Source: Pedobacter steynii
GTDB taxonomy: Bacteria; Bacteroidota; Bacteroidia; Sphingobacteriales; Sphingobacteriaceae
Reading direction: 5' to 3'
DNA: 64,000 nt
Assembly (NCBI RefSeq): GCF_900103665.1
Contig: NZ_FNGY01000006.1
Span: 372,001 to 436,000 of the forward strand
In this document: in pieces, positions 50,065 to 58,928 of the stretch
Numbering within the stretch: position 1 is the first letter of the stretch
Layout: the number at the start of each line of letters is the position of its first letter
Notes under the pieces: model-generated
Told to the model about the DNA's origin: nothing
Database searches by the model: none
What the model saw: only the letters and a program-made list of their open reading frames with translations
Translations under genes and position numbers: made by a program

Positions 50065-52266
50065 GTGAAAAGGATATTAATCGCCCTGTTGTCTTTATGC
50101 CTCTCTACGGAGTTGGTAAAGGCACAAGACCTAAAATCGCCCGATGGAAAACTGCTGATGAATTTCTCAGTTCAGAACGGAGGGATACCTACTTATAAAC
50201 TGAGCTATAAAGGTAAAGTTGTGCTTAAACCAGGGAAACTGGGCCTGGAGTTGAAAGATCAGGTACCTCCTGCAAAGTTTGGTACGGAGATGGGAATGAA
50301 ATCAGGACCAGCCAATCCAAAGACTTCTTTATATGATCAGTTTACCATCGCTGATTCCAAAACAACCTCTTTTGATGAAACCTGGCAGCCGGTTTGGGGA
50401 GAGCTTAAAAATATCAGGAACCATTATAACGAATTGGCGGTAACGTTACACCAACAAGGAACCGACCGGAATATACTGATCCGCTTTCGTCTTTTTAACG
50501 ATGGCCTGGGATTCCGTTATGAATTCCCTCAGCAGAAAAACCTGAATTATTTTGTCATCAAGGAAGAAAAAACACAATTCGCCATGTCGGGGGATATGAA
50601 GGCCTACTGGATTCCAGGTGATTATGACACTCAGGAATATGACTATACCACTTCTAAACTTTCTGAAATCAGGGGCTTGTTCCATACCGCAGTGACCGAT
50701 AACTCCTCTCAGACCCAATATTCTGAAACAGGGGTACAGGCGCCTTTAATGCTTAAAAGCAATGACGGACTTTACATCAGTATCCATGAAGCTGCGTTGA
50801 TCAATTATTCTACGATGAACCTGAACCTGGATGATCAGAACATGATTTTCGAGTCCTGGTTAACACCGGATGCAAAAGGGGATAAAGGTTATATGCAGTC
50901 GCCGGCCACTTCTCCCTGGAGAACGGTGATCGTGAGTGATGATGCACGTGACATTCTGGCTTCTAAAATGACTTTGAACCTGAACGACCCTTCTAAAATA
51001 GAAGATACTTCCTGGATTAAAACGAGTAAATATATTGGGGTATGGTGGGAAATGATCACCGGAAAAAGCTCCTGGGCTTATACTGATGAGTTGCCGAGCG
51101 TCCAGTTGGGCGTAACAGATTATGCCAAAGTAAAGCCCAATGGTAAACATGCAGCAAATACAGCTCATGTAAAAGAATATATTGATTTTGCTGCCAAACA
51201 TGGCTTTGATGGCGTTTTGGTAGAAGGATGGAATGTAGGCTGGGAAGACTGGTTCGGCAATTCCAAAGATGACGTGTTTGATTTTGTGACGCCATATCCG
51301 GACTTTAATGTAGCGGAAATCAGAGACTATGCGAAAAGTAAAAACGTGAAAATGATCATGCATCACGAAACCTCTGGTGCAGTGCGTAATTACGAACGTC
51401 ATCTGGATCAGGCTTATCAGTTCATGAAAGACAATGGGTACGATGCGGTAAAAAGCGGGTACGTAGGGAACATGATTCCTCGCGGAGAATACCATTACGG
51501 GCAATGGCTGGTCAATCACTACCAGTATGCACTGGAAAAAGCAGCGAAGTACAAAATCATGGTCAATGCACACGAAGCCGTTCGGCCGACAGGTATTAAC
51601 CGTACTTATCCTAATCTGATCGGCAATGAATCTGCCCGTGGTACGGAATATCAGGCCTTTGGCGGTAGTAAAGCGAACCATGTGACCATTTTGCCCTTTA
51701 CCCGTCTGATTGGTGGCCCAATGGATTATACACCTGGTATTTTTGAAATGGACATCTCAAAGCTGAATCCGGATAACCACTCTCATTTGAATGCGACACT
51801 GGCCAATCAGCTGGCCTTATATGTCACTATGGCCAGTCCTTTACAAATGGCTGCGGATCTGCCGGAGAATTACAACCGTTTCTTAGATGCTTTTCAATTC
51901 ATTAAGGATGTTGCCATGGATTGGGACGATAGCAAATACCTGGAAGCAGAGCCTGGCGAATATGTTTCTGTAGCACGTAAAGCCAAAGGAACGAACAACT
52001 GGTTTGTAGGTAGTGTAGCCGGAGAGAACGGCCATACTTCAAAGATCTCGTTTAATTTTTTACAACCGGGTAAAACCTATGTGGCTACGATTTACAGTGA
52101 CGCAAAAGATGCGCATTACAAAACGAATCCACAGGCTTATCAAATTAGAAAAGTGTTGTTGAACAGCAAATCAAAACTAACTCAGTTTGCAGCTCCTGGA
52201 GGAGGATATGCGATCAGCATCATCGAAGCTGATCCATCTCAAACAAAAGGACTGAAGAAGCTGTAG
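50065..52266 (+). CDS. secreted GH97 alpha-glucosidase-like enzyme (SusB family)
   Basis: 733 residues from a GTG start at 50065, which opens a signal peptide (MKRILIALLSLCLSTELVKAQ). GH97 features: N-terminal beta domain (LKSPDGKLLMNFSVQNGGIPTYKLSYKGK), catalytic barrel with WWEMITGKSSWAY, VLVEGWNVGWEDW, MHHETSGAVRNYE and YPNLIGNESARGTEY, then a C-terminal beta domain. The glutamates in HHET and GNES are the pattern of the inverting glucosidase type rather than the retaining galactosidase type (from memory). Periplasmic or surface enzyme. Its promoter holds a palindrome; it ends at a terminator. Confidence 0.92.
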   Translation: MKRILIALLSLCLSTELVKAQDLKSPDGKLLMNFSVQNGGIPTYKLSYKGKVVLKPGKLGLELKDQVPPAKFGTEMGMKSGPANPKTSLYDQFTIADSKTTSFDETWQPVWGELKNIRNHYNELAVTLHQQGTDRNILIRFRLFNDGLGFRYEFPQQKNLNYFVIKEEKTQFAMSGDMKAYWIPGDYDTQEYDYTTSKLSEIRGLFHTAVTDNSSQTQYSETGVQAPLMLKSNDGLYISIHEAALINYSTMNLNLDDQNMIFESWLTPDAKGDKGYMQSPATSPWRTVIVSDDARDILASKMTLNLNDPSKIEDTSWIKTSKYIGVWWEMITGKSSWAYTDELPSVQLGVTDYAKVKPNGKHAANTAHVKEYIDFAAKHGFDGVLVEGWNVGWEDWFGNSKDDVFDFVTPYPDFNVAEIRDYAKSKNVKMIMHHETSGAVRNYERHLDQAYQFMKDNGYDAVKSGYVGNMIPRGEYHYGQWLVNHYQYALEKAAKYKIMVNAHEAVRPTGINRTYPNLIGNESARGTEYQAFGGSKANHVTILPFTRLIGGPMDYTPGIFEMDISKLNPDNHSHLNATLANQLALYVTMASPLQMAADLPENYNRFLDAFQFIKDVAMDWDDSKYLEAEPGEYVSVARKAKGTNNWFVGSVAGENGHTSKISFNFLQPGKTYVATIYSDAKDAHYKTNPQAYQIRKVLLNSKSKLTQFAAPGGGYAISIIEADPSQTKGLKKL

Positions 52267-52280
52267 CGCCTTCGTTCATG

Positions 52281-52318
52281 AAAAAAGCCGTTTTACTGAA
52301 AAGTAGAACGGCTTTTTT
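52281..52318. terminator. terminator after the GH97 gene
   Basis: AAAAAAGCCGTT (52281-52292) pairs with AACGGCTTTTTT (52307-52318), 12 perfect pairs. Also suited to the convergent dioxygenase gene. Confidence 0.88.
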
Positions 52319-52349
52319 ATGGATTTGACAAAGATAAGTTGCTTTCGCC

Positions 52350-53021
52350 TCAATGAGGGGCTGCCGGATAGTTGGGGATGTGAAGGCCCAGCCTGATGTT
52401 GTGTTTCGCAATTTGTAAATTACCGGAAACTGAGGTCTTCAGAATGCCGCTCCCTCCACGATTTTCCAGGGCTTTTCTCTTTTTGGCATTCAGCAGGGGA
52501 TCATCATCAAATACAAATTCATCAATATAATATTCCGTATCGATACCTGGCTCTTTGATCGAAGTATGAATGTGTGCGGGTTCAGAACGGTCGGGATAAG
52601 TGGCCGGACGGATGGTATATATGGCATACCTGCCCTGTTGATCTGTTTTTACCCAGCCCCGGATATGACCGTGGCGAAGGGTTCTTTTATCCATTCCTTT
52701 CCCGGGCGAATAATAGCCCTTGCTGTCCGTTTGCCAGTAATAGATGATGACATCAGGAGCAGGACTTTTCCCGTCAGGCTTAAATGCCCTTCCACTGATC
52801 AGTAGCTTTTGCCCTTTTTCTGTCCAGCCGGCACTGGTATCGGTGGGTTTGATTTGTTTCGGCATGCCGATATACATCAGTTCACAACCGTCGCAACCTC
52901 CGCCAACAGTTTGCGTTCTGGCGGCAACCGGATTATTTTTCCCGGCCTGGCCCTTGCAGGAACTGAAAGTCAGTATCGTTAAAATGAGTGCCAGGTAATT
53001 AGATTTTATGTGCAGTTTCAT
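52350..53021 (-). CDS. intradiol dioxygenase-like lipoprotein
   Basis: 223 residues. Lipoprotein signal (LTILTFSSCKGQ). The body is an intradiol ring-cleavage dioxygenase fold: GRAFKPDGKSPAPDVIIYYWQTDSKGYYSP, LRHGHIRGWVKTDQQGRYAIYTIRPATYPDRSEPAHIHTSIKEPG. The Tyr pair and the H-x-H in AHIH match the Fe(III) ligands of protocatechuate dioxygenase. An exported member is typical of Bacteroidota; aromatic substrate and activity are not shown. Confidence 0.83.
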   Translation of the reverse strand: MKLHIKSNYLALILTILTFSSCKGQAGKNNPVAARTQTVGGGCDGCELMYIGMPKQIKPTDTSAGWTEKGQKLLISGRAFKPDGKSPAPDVIIYYWQTDSKGYYSPGKGMDKRTLRHGHIRGWVKTDQQGRYAIYTIRPATYPDRSEPAHIHTSIKEPGIDTEYYIDEFVFDDDPLLNAKKRKALENRGGSGILKTSVSGNLQIAKHNIRLGLHIPNYPAAPH

Positions 53022-53114
53022 ACAGATATGGTTTTACTCAAAATTCTGTTTTAGCTCCTGTGTTGTAAAATAAAATAGGCTATCCTGAGGAGATAATGAT
53101 GCAAGCGGAGGTGC

Positions 53115-53909
53115 TTATCCCATCAGTTCTTTAAACTTTGCACTATAATTTCTGCTCAACCGGAGACTTTCTCCGTTTTTCAATAACACATCGTAATCAC
53201 CGTTCAGTCTGGATTTATAAGAACTTACCTGTTCCATATTAAGAATGGTTGATTTGTGGATTCTGATGAACTGCTGCTGGTCTAATTTTTTATGGATGGA
53301 TTTTAGGGATTCCGCATGTAGGTGGCTCTTCTGTTGGATACGGATAGCAATATAAGGAGCAGCACTGCTGATGTATAAAATCTCGTCAACAGCAATACTG
53401 ATGTGATTTCTGGCGGAACCAATGGTGATTCTTTTTACAGGAGCTGTCGGAAATGATTTCTGTTTTTGGGCAACTGTCTGTTGCCGGGCATACAGAAAGG
53501 GGATTGTTCCGTAAATTAATACATACTTGTAGCTGTCTTCAGAGAGGGTATAACCGATTAAGTCTTTGAATCCATAGGTATGGGTAAATAACAAAGCTGA
53601 CAATAGCCAGACGGAAAATGCAAAAGCTACAACATGCAGGATGACCGGGATCAACGTGGCGGGAACATATGCAACGGATCTTTTTAAAAGTTGGAACTGC
53701 AAAAATGAAAGGGGTAAAAACAGCAGCCAAAAGCTTTTGAATAAGAGCGATTCAGAAAAGTAAAAAGCATAGTTATGATAGCTTGAATGCAGGAAATCCT
53801 GAAAAATTGTGAATCCTGTAATCCCCAAAATCAGCAATAACAGAACAGGCAGGAGCGGGGCTCCTGAATGGTCATCTTTTCTGTTGATCTGGATTTTAAG
53901 CAGCTGCAT
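53115..53909 (-). CDS. membrane-bound LytTR transcriptional regulator
   Basis: 264 residues. The first ~150 carry four helices (LPVLLLLILGITGFTIF, FWLLFLPLSFLQFQLL, ATLIPVILHVVAFAFSVWLLSALLF, YVLIYGTIPFLYA). The last ~100 form a LytTR DNA-binding domain: RITIGSARNHISIAVDEILYISSAAPYIAIRIQQKSHLHAESLKSIHKKLDQQQFIRIHKSTILN and LRLSRNYSAKFKEL. A membrane-anchored regulator without a receiver domain; it may answer a membrane signal directly. Targets not known. Confidence 0.87.
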   Translation of the reverse strand: MQLLKIQINRKDDHSGAPLLPVLLLLILGITGFTIFQDFLHSSYHNYAFYFSESLLFKSFWLLFLPLSFLQFQLLKRSVAYVPATLIPVILHVVAFAFSVWLLSALLFTHTYGFKDLIGYTLSEDSYKYVLIYGTIPFLYARQQTVAQKQKSFPTAPVKRITIGSARNHISIAVDEILYISSAAPYIAIRIQQKSHLHAESLKSIHKKLDQQQFIRIHKSTILNMEQVSSYKSRLNGDYDVLLKNGESLRLSRNYSAKFKELMG

Positions 53910-53948
53910 ACTCGTTGAAACGGACTACATAAATATACGTAATGAAAT

Positions 53949-54115
53949 TTAAAGATCAATATCCTGCATAGCAGGCATGTCAATTTCTTTAACGCAGGTT
54001 TTGGAACTGGTATTGATCACAAATCTTAAGGCATTGATGACATCGGAAAGCGGGATCAGCGTTGCTCCCTCCTGATCGGTGGCCAAATCACCCAGATTAA
54101 GTATTTTGTTATTCA
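53949..54115 (-). pseudogene. C-terminal remnant of an SDR-type gene
   Basis: On the minus strand 53949-54115 reads LNLGDLATDQEGATLIPLSD, then VINALRFVINTSSKTCVKEI and DMPAMQDIDL before a TAA stop. The reading frame is closed upstream by a TGA at 54156-54158 with no start codon. LIPLSDVINALRFVINTSS-CVKEI fits the tail of a short-chain dehydrogenase. The rest of the gene is gone, so it is probably a decayed fragment. It accounts for most of the 53910-54270 gap. Confidence 0.5.
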
Positions 54116-54270
54116 GAAGAAAATGTAAAACTAAATGTTTAACAATATTAGACTGTCATCAGAAAAACAAATCCTCTTTCTTGTTGCCAATTTCGCTTAA
54201 TCATTTGGCAGGATCTCAGAATTAGTAAATCATAATGCAACTATCTTTACTATAGCCAACTAAAACAAGT

Positions 54271-55599
54271 ATGAAGAAAAACATCCTGATGATCAGTTTA
54301 ATGATCTTAATGTCCTCTGCGGTCTTTGCCCAGAAGAACTACCTCGAAGAATCAAAAGAAGCTAAAACCAAGCGCATGCAATGGTGGGACGATGCCACCT
54401 TCGGTATGTTTATCCATTGGGGCATTTATTCTGTTCCTGCGGGGGAGTATAATGGTAAAGGTGGAGGAGCGGAGTGGATCATGGAAACTCATAAAATTCC
54501 AACTGCGGAATATGAGAAATATGCCGCTCAGTTTAACCCGCAGCAATTTGATGCGAAACAATGGGTAGAGATTGCGAAAAATGCAGGAGTAAAATATATT
54601 GTGATCACTTCAAAACACCATGATGGTTTTAGCATGTGGGACAGCAAGCTGACTAAATATGACATTATGGATGCCTCTCCTTTTAAAAGGGACATTTTAA
54701 AAGAACTTTCTGATGCCTGTAAGGCAGGCGGTATTAAGTTTGCCTTGTATCATTCTATTATGGACTGGCATCAGCCGGATGCGATGTCAAAAGGCTCTAT
54801 CCATCAAAATACGGTCAACCCTGATTTCAACAAATACCGGGAAGAGTATTTAAAGCCCCAGCTGGCAGAGCTGATCAAAAAATACGATCCTGCAATCCTG
54901 TGGTTTGATGGAGAATGGATTCCGGAATGGACAGAAGCACAGGGTAAAGACCTTTACAATTACCTGCGCAACATCAAGCCTTCCCTGATCATCAACAACA
55001 GGGTAGGGAAAGGCCGCGACGGTATGCAGGGCGTTAAGAAATATAAAGACGCTGCAGGCGATTATGATACCCCGGAACAGGAAATTCTGGCCGGAGCAGG
55101 ACAAGATTATTGGGAAAGCTGTATGACGATCAACAACAACTGGGGATACGTAAAAGCGGACCATAACTGGAAATCTTCACAGACCTTAATTGACAACCTG
55201 GTTGACATTACCGCTAAAGGAGGAAACTACCTGTTAAATGTAGGTCCCTCTCCGGAAGGATTAATCCCTGGTCCGAGTGTGGAAAGATTAAAGGAAATGG
55301 GCGATTGGCTCAAGGTAAATAAAGAAGCCATTTATGCAACCAAAGGTGGTAAAACCTATAAAGAAGGGGAGCACATCAGGTTTACCCAAAGTAACAACGG
55401 CAAATTCACTTATGCGATCTTTAATAAGGCGGATAACAATGAGTTGCTGCTTAAAACAGTTCAACCAAAGGAAGGATCAAAAATTTACATGCTTGGTGTA
55501 AAAGAGCCATTGGTATGGACTAAAAAAGGAGGTGATGTGCTGATTAAACTACCTGCAGAACTTCCCTGCAAATATGCATGGACCATCAAAATGATGTAA
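54271..55599 (+). CDS. secreted GH29 alpha-L-fucosidase
   Basis: 442 residues with a signal peptide (ending MSSAVFAQ). GH29 features: TFGMFIHWGIYSVPAGEY near residue 44, KYIVITSKHHDGFSMW near 109 and the nucleophile Asp213 in LWFDGEWIPEW. Also VGPSPEGLIPG before the C-terminal beta domain. No fucose regulator or transporter is adjacent, unlike the other GH29 genes. Its terminator is one of the strongest in the window. Confidence 0.93.
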   Translation: MKKNILMISLMILMSSAVFAQKNYLEESKEAKTKRMQWWDDATFGMFIHWGIYSVPAGEYNGKGGGAEWIMETHKIPTAEYEKYAAQFNPQQFDAKQWVEIAKNAGVKYIVITSKHHDGFSMWDSKLTKYDIMDASPFKRDILKELSDACKAGGIKFALYHSIMDWHQPDAMSKGSIHQNTVNPDFNKYREEYLKPQLAELIKKYDPAILWFDGEWIPEWTEAQGKDLYNYLRNIKPSLIINNRVGKGRDGMQGVKKYKDAAGDYDTPEQEILAGAGQDYWESCMTINNNWGYVKADHNWKSSQTLIDNLVDITAKGGNYLLNVGPSPEGLIPGPSVERLKEMGDWLKVNKEAIYATKGGKTYKEGEHIRFTQSNNGKFTYAIFNKADNNELLLKTVQPKEGSKIYMLGVKEPLVWTKKGGDVLIKLPAELPCKYAWTIKMM

Positions 55600-55611
55600 G
55601 CTTTTAAAAAC

Positions 55612-55650
55612 AAAATATCCTGTTCCGGAGCGGAACAGGATATTTTTTAA
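55612..55650. terminator. strong terminator after GH29 gene
   Basis: Perfect 15-bp stem: AAAATATCCTGTTCC (55612-55626) and GGAACAGGATATTTT (55632-55646), loop GGAGC, followed by T-rich sequence. It also suits the convergent AHSA1 gene. Confidence 0.92.
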
Positions 55651-55651
55651 T

Positions 55652-56113
55652 TTATTTAACTCCTTTTGGAAATTTGTCGGCAATTAAGTTCAGGTTGATG
55701 CCATGTTCCAGATAGGCTTTGAGGCCGTCTACTACCGTCGTAAAACCTCCGCTTGCACCACTGATCTCCTCCAGCAATTCGTCGCCTGTGGTCCGAAAGC
55801 CATATTGCGTAATCTTTACATAGGTTGCTTCATCGCCCATCGGCTCGAACTCAAAGTCGACGATGGTGGAATACTGATCCCAGTCTACCGAGATCTTTCT
55901 GTCTGTGATGATTTCTCTAACGAACACCGTGCTGGAAACACCGTACATTTCCCATTCCCAGGTGATGCTTTTTCCGGTTTCAAGTTTCCCGCTTCCTTTG
56001 GTAAACCAAAAGTTTTTAGTGACCTCCGGATCAATAAATGCGTTAAAAACGATCGCTGCAGGTTTTCTGATGAGCATCTGCGCTTCTACATGAGGTGTTT
56101 TCCTGGTTTCCAT
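55652..56113 (-). CDS. AHSA1/SRPBCC domain protein
   Basis: 153 residues, cytoplasmic. START-like fold: EAQMLIRKPAAIVFNAFIDPEVTKNFWFTKGSGKLETGKSITWEWEMYGVSS, YVKITQYGFRTTGDELLEEISGASGGFTTVVDGLKAYLEHG. This is the activator-of-Hsp90-ATPase-like (AHSA1/CalC) subgroup of the SRPBCC family, whose members bind hydrophobic ligands. It stands alone on the minus strand and ends at the fucosidase terminator. No specific function can be given. Confidence 0.87.
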   Translation of the reverse strand: METRKTPHVEAQMLIRKPAAIVFNAFIDPEVTKNFWFTKGSGKLETGKSITWEWEMYGVSSTVFVREIITDRKISVDWDQYSTIVDFEFEPMGDEATYVKITQYGFRTTGDELLEEISGASGGFTTVVDGLKAYLEHGINLNLIADKFPKGVK

Positions 56114-56244
56114 AGGATTTGTTTTTAGATAAAATGATCAGCAAATTAAACAAATGACATGGACTTTCGTTTTCTTTATTTATAGAAAATATAGGATATC
56201 TTCCTTACATTTTTTCGATACTTTCGTGATTTAAAATAAGAGCA

Positions 56245-57585
56245 ATGTGTTTTTTTAGCTTAGTTCCGATTGGAGAGGTCATCAGCAGGTATCCATTTCT
56301 AAAACAGTATGAAGGGTTTAATTTGTATGACGACTGGAATGAGGAGGATTATTTTTTATTGGCAACCGGCGATGTTCATATCAGCGGACACTTTTACCTG
56401 GATATATTTGAGGATAACATCAGGAAATGGCTAAGCAAAACAGGGTTAGCTAAACCGCTGAGTGCTGATACCAGAATAGAAGGGATGCTGATCAACGGAA
56501 ATCTCATTTGCGGGGGTTGTGTGATCAACAAAGAAGGGGATTATGGTCCCTTCGTCTATGTAGGCGGAAATATAACCTGTCAAAGTATGTTACTGGGGGG
56601 TGCTTATGTGGTTGTCAATGGAGATGTAAGTGCAGCGGAAGTGGTCATGACGGATTATAATCATGGGCATTTCGCATGTGAAGGCACAATTTATGCTCCG
56701 GTATTTATTGCCAATGACCACAACACCTATATCAAACAACATGTAAACGAATTGTTCTATTATAACGATAGGCTGGGCGATCATCCGGAAGAAAACAATG
56801 GTTACGAAGATGATGAAAGCGGAGCAGATTTTTTCTCAAAAGAACTGGCCCGGCATTTGGACAACCCCCTCACCCAAACCTTCGAAGAATTGCTGATGGA
56901 TCTGGAAAACGGAGAATTTGTATTAAAGGGGCAGACAGGAACACTTAAAGACGCCGCGTACTGGCAAGAAAAAATAGCACAAAACTACCGCAACCTAAAG
57001 CGTGTTCCTGCAATATATAAAACCGAAGATTTGTGCTTAGCCGTTTTACAAAAGACCTTTTATGCATTACCTTTTGTCCCTGAACAATACATTACAGCGG
57101 CGCTTTGTAAGGAATTGGTGGAAAAAGACGGTTTTGCTATACGGGAAATACCGGAAAGATTCATCTCTCAGGAGCTTTGTATGCTGGCTGCACAAAAAGG
57201 GACAATGCTGCAGTTTATTCCGGCTCAATTTATCAGGGAAGAATTAATTGTAGCTGTCTTTACCAACAGTCGCACACAACCGGACATTAACGATGTGCCT
57301 GCGGAGTTTATAACAGAAGATTTGCTGGTACAATATGTTCTGCTGGGGAAAGGTTTGTGGTTGGATAAAGCTTGTACAGCAATGGGCCTCAGCAAAATTG
57401 CAGTGATCAAAAAAGTGATCGATGCGGGCATTGAATATGTAGATACGATATTTGCAAATCACTGTAGCCGGGAAGCATTTGACTATGCTCAGTTGTTGTA
57501 TAACAAATCAGCATATCAACCGGAATGGGATAAATACATCAATACCTACAGGAATAAGTTAGGAAGAATAGGCATTGCTGTGTAA
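56245..57585 (+). CDS. DUF4116-repeat-like protein with N-terminal beta-helix segment
   Basis: 446 residues, no signal. Residues ~35-190 show a parallel-beta pattern of short repeats (GMLINGNLICGGCVI, FVYVGGNITCQSMLLGGAYVVVNGDVSAAEVVM) as in bactofilin or polymer-forming cytoskeletal proteins. From ~255 there are repeats of about 22 residues (LCLAVLQKTFYALPFVPEQYIT, LCKELVEKDGFAIREIPERFIS, LCMLAAQKGTMLQFIPAQFIR) resembling DUF4116. This pairing of two scaffold-type parts is unusual; function unknown. Confidence 0.75.
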   Translation: MCFFSLVPIGEVISRYPFLKQYEGFNLYDDWNEEDYFLLATGDVHISGHFYLDIFEDNIRKWLSKTGLAKPLSADTRIEGMLINGNLICGGCVINKEGDYGPFVYVGGNITCQSMLLGGAYVVVNGDVSAAEVVMTDYNHGHFACEGTIYAPVFIANDHNTYIKQHVNELFYYNDRLGDHPEENNGYEDDESGADFFSKELARHLDNPLTQTFEELLMDLENGEFVLKGQTGTLKDAAYWQEKIAQNYRNLKRVPAIYKTEDLCLAVLQKTFYALPFVPEQYITAALCKELVEKDGFAIREIPERFISQELCMLAAQKGTMLQFIPAQFIREELIVAVFTNSRTQPDINDVPAEFITEDLLVQYVLLGKGLWLDKACTAMGLSKIAVIKKVIDAGIEYVDTIFANHCSREAFDYAQLLYNKSAYQPEWDKYINTYRNKLGRIGIAV

Positions 57586-57607
57586 TGAGCGTTTCTGATG
57601 TAGCCGG

Positions 57608-58927
57608 CTAAAAATAATCAGGGAACACGATGTTAAATATCGTTCCCTTTTTTATTTCAGAGCGGACCTCAATATGAAGGTGATGGTAAACCGCAATGCT
57701 TTTTACAATGGCCAGGCCAAGACCGTATCCAACACTTTCTTCCAGGTTTGTTTTCCTGAAACGGTCAAAGATAAAGGGCAAATCTTCCTCCGGAATACCA
57801 ATGCCGGTATCGCTGATGGTGATTTCGTAGCTGCCTCCTTTTTGATATCCGTCTTTTATCATGATTTCTCCTTGCTGACGGTTAAATTTTATCGCATTAT
57901 GGATAAGGTTGAAGAACAATTGAAACAACAAATCCCTGTTGACTTGTTTAACGATGGAATTTTCGGAGATATGAAGAACGATTTTGATATTTTTCTCTTC
58001 CAGCCTATGGCTGATTTCTTCTATAATCTCATTAAACAATTCCAAGGGTTTAACCTCTTCCTTTCGGATGTATTGCTCATTTTCTATTCTGGAGATCAGC
58101 AATAAAGAACCGGAGATTTTCTTTAGCCGGTCTACTGTTTTCATCATTTCTATGATCGCCAGTGTGGATGGCTCATCCAGTACTTCTTCTGCAAGGAGGT
58201 TTTCCATCTTATTCTGAAGAATACTAATGGGCGTCATGAGTTCATGAGAGGCATTGGAGGTGAATTCTCTTTCTTTATGAAAGGCTTCATTGATCTGATT
58301 CATCAATGCGTTGAGCGACTCGTCCAGGTATTTAAAATCAGTGGTACTGGTTTGGATCAGCTGCGGCTGGTCTTCGAAAGGGAATTTCCGGCTGACCAAT
58401 TTACTTTTAATAATTTTTGCCAGCGGGCGGATGATCAGACGGGTGAAGGTAAGGTCGATTAAAATGGTTAGCGCGATTAAAATGATCAAAACATATAATG
58501 CAAACCGCTGTAAAGGTTTGTTGTATTGATTGATGCTGGCGGTGGTCTTCCCGATTTCCAGCAGGTAGTTTTTTTGATGGTCTTTAAAGGTATGGCTGAG
58601 CACCCTGTAATTGAGCGTGTCCCTTTCCAAAAGACGCTGTGAGTCTTTTATGGTATTGATGTTAAGGGAATCGGCAACGGGAATGATGGCAATAAATTCT
58701 TCCTTTAACATGGTGTAACTGCCATAATTGTCGTCGCCCTGGAAATAATAATCCAGTCCGTTCTTTTTGACGATGCTCAGTACTTTTTTTCGCTGTTGAT
58801 GCAGGGTGTAATTGGTGTATTCAGAAGCAATCTGGCGGACAAGGAAAGGGAGGAGGAGGACAAAAAGTAAAACAATAGCCAATTTAGACCCTGTGATAAA
58901 AAGGGTAAGTTTCGTTGATAATTTCAT
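57608..58927 (-). CDS. sensor histidine kinase
   Basis: 439 residues. Two helices (~8-28 and ~142-162) flank a ~110-residue periplasmic sensor; a HAMP-like linker follows, then the dimerisation domain with phospho-acceptor His228 (NASHELMTPISIL) and the ATPase domain (NLIHNAIKFN, ISDTGIGIPEEDLPFIFDRF, GYGLGLAIVKSI). It lies 1 bp after the response regulator stop, so the two form a two-component system; the signal is unknown. Confidence 0.9.
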   Translation of the reverse strand: MKLSTKLTLFITGSKLAIVLLFVLLLPFLVRQIASEYTNYTLHQQRKKVLSIVKKNGLDYYFQGDDNYGSYTMLKEEFIAIIPVADSLNINTIKDSQRLLERDTLNYRVLSHTFKDHQKNYLLEIGKTTASINQYNKPLQRFALYVLIILIALTILIDLTFTRLIIRPLAKIIKSKLVSRKFPFEDQPQLIQTSTTDFKYLDESLNALMNQINEAFHKEREFTSNASHELMTPISILQNKMENLLAEEVLDEPSTLAIIEMMKTVDRLKKISGSLLLISRIENEQYIRKEEVKPLELFNEIIEEISHRLEEKNIKIVLHISENSIVKQVNRDLLFQLFFNLIHNAIKFNRQQGEIMIKDGYQKGGSYEITISDTGIGIPEEDLPFIFDRFRKTNLEESVGYGLGLAIVKSIAVYHHLHIEVRSEIKKGTIFNIVFPDYF

Positions 58928-58928
58928 A

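Noticed and set aside
50860..51681. 273-residue open frame opposite the GH97 gene
   Set aside because: Antisense shadow of a gene whose catalytic motifs are in the other frame.
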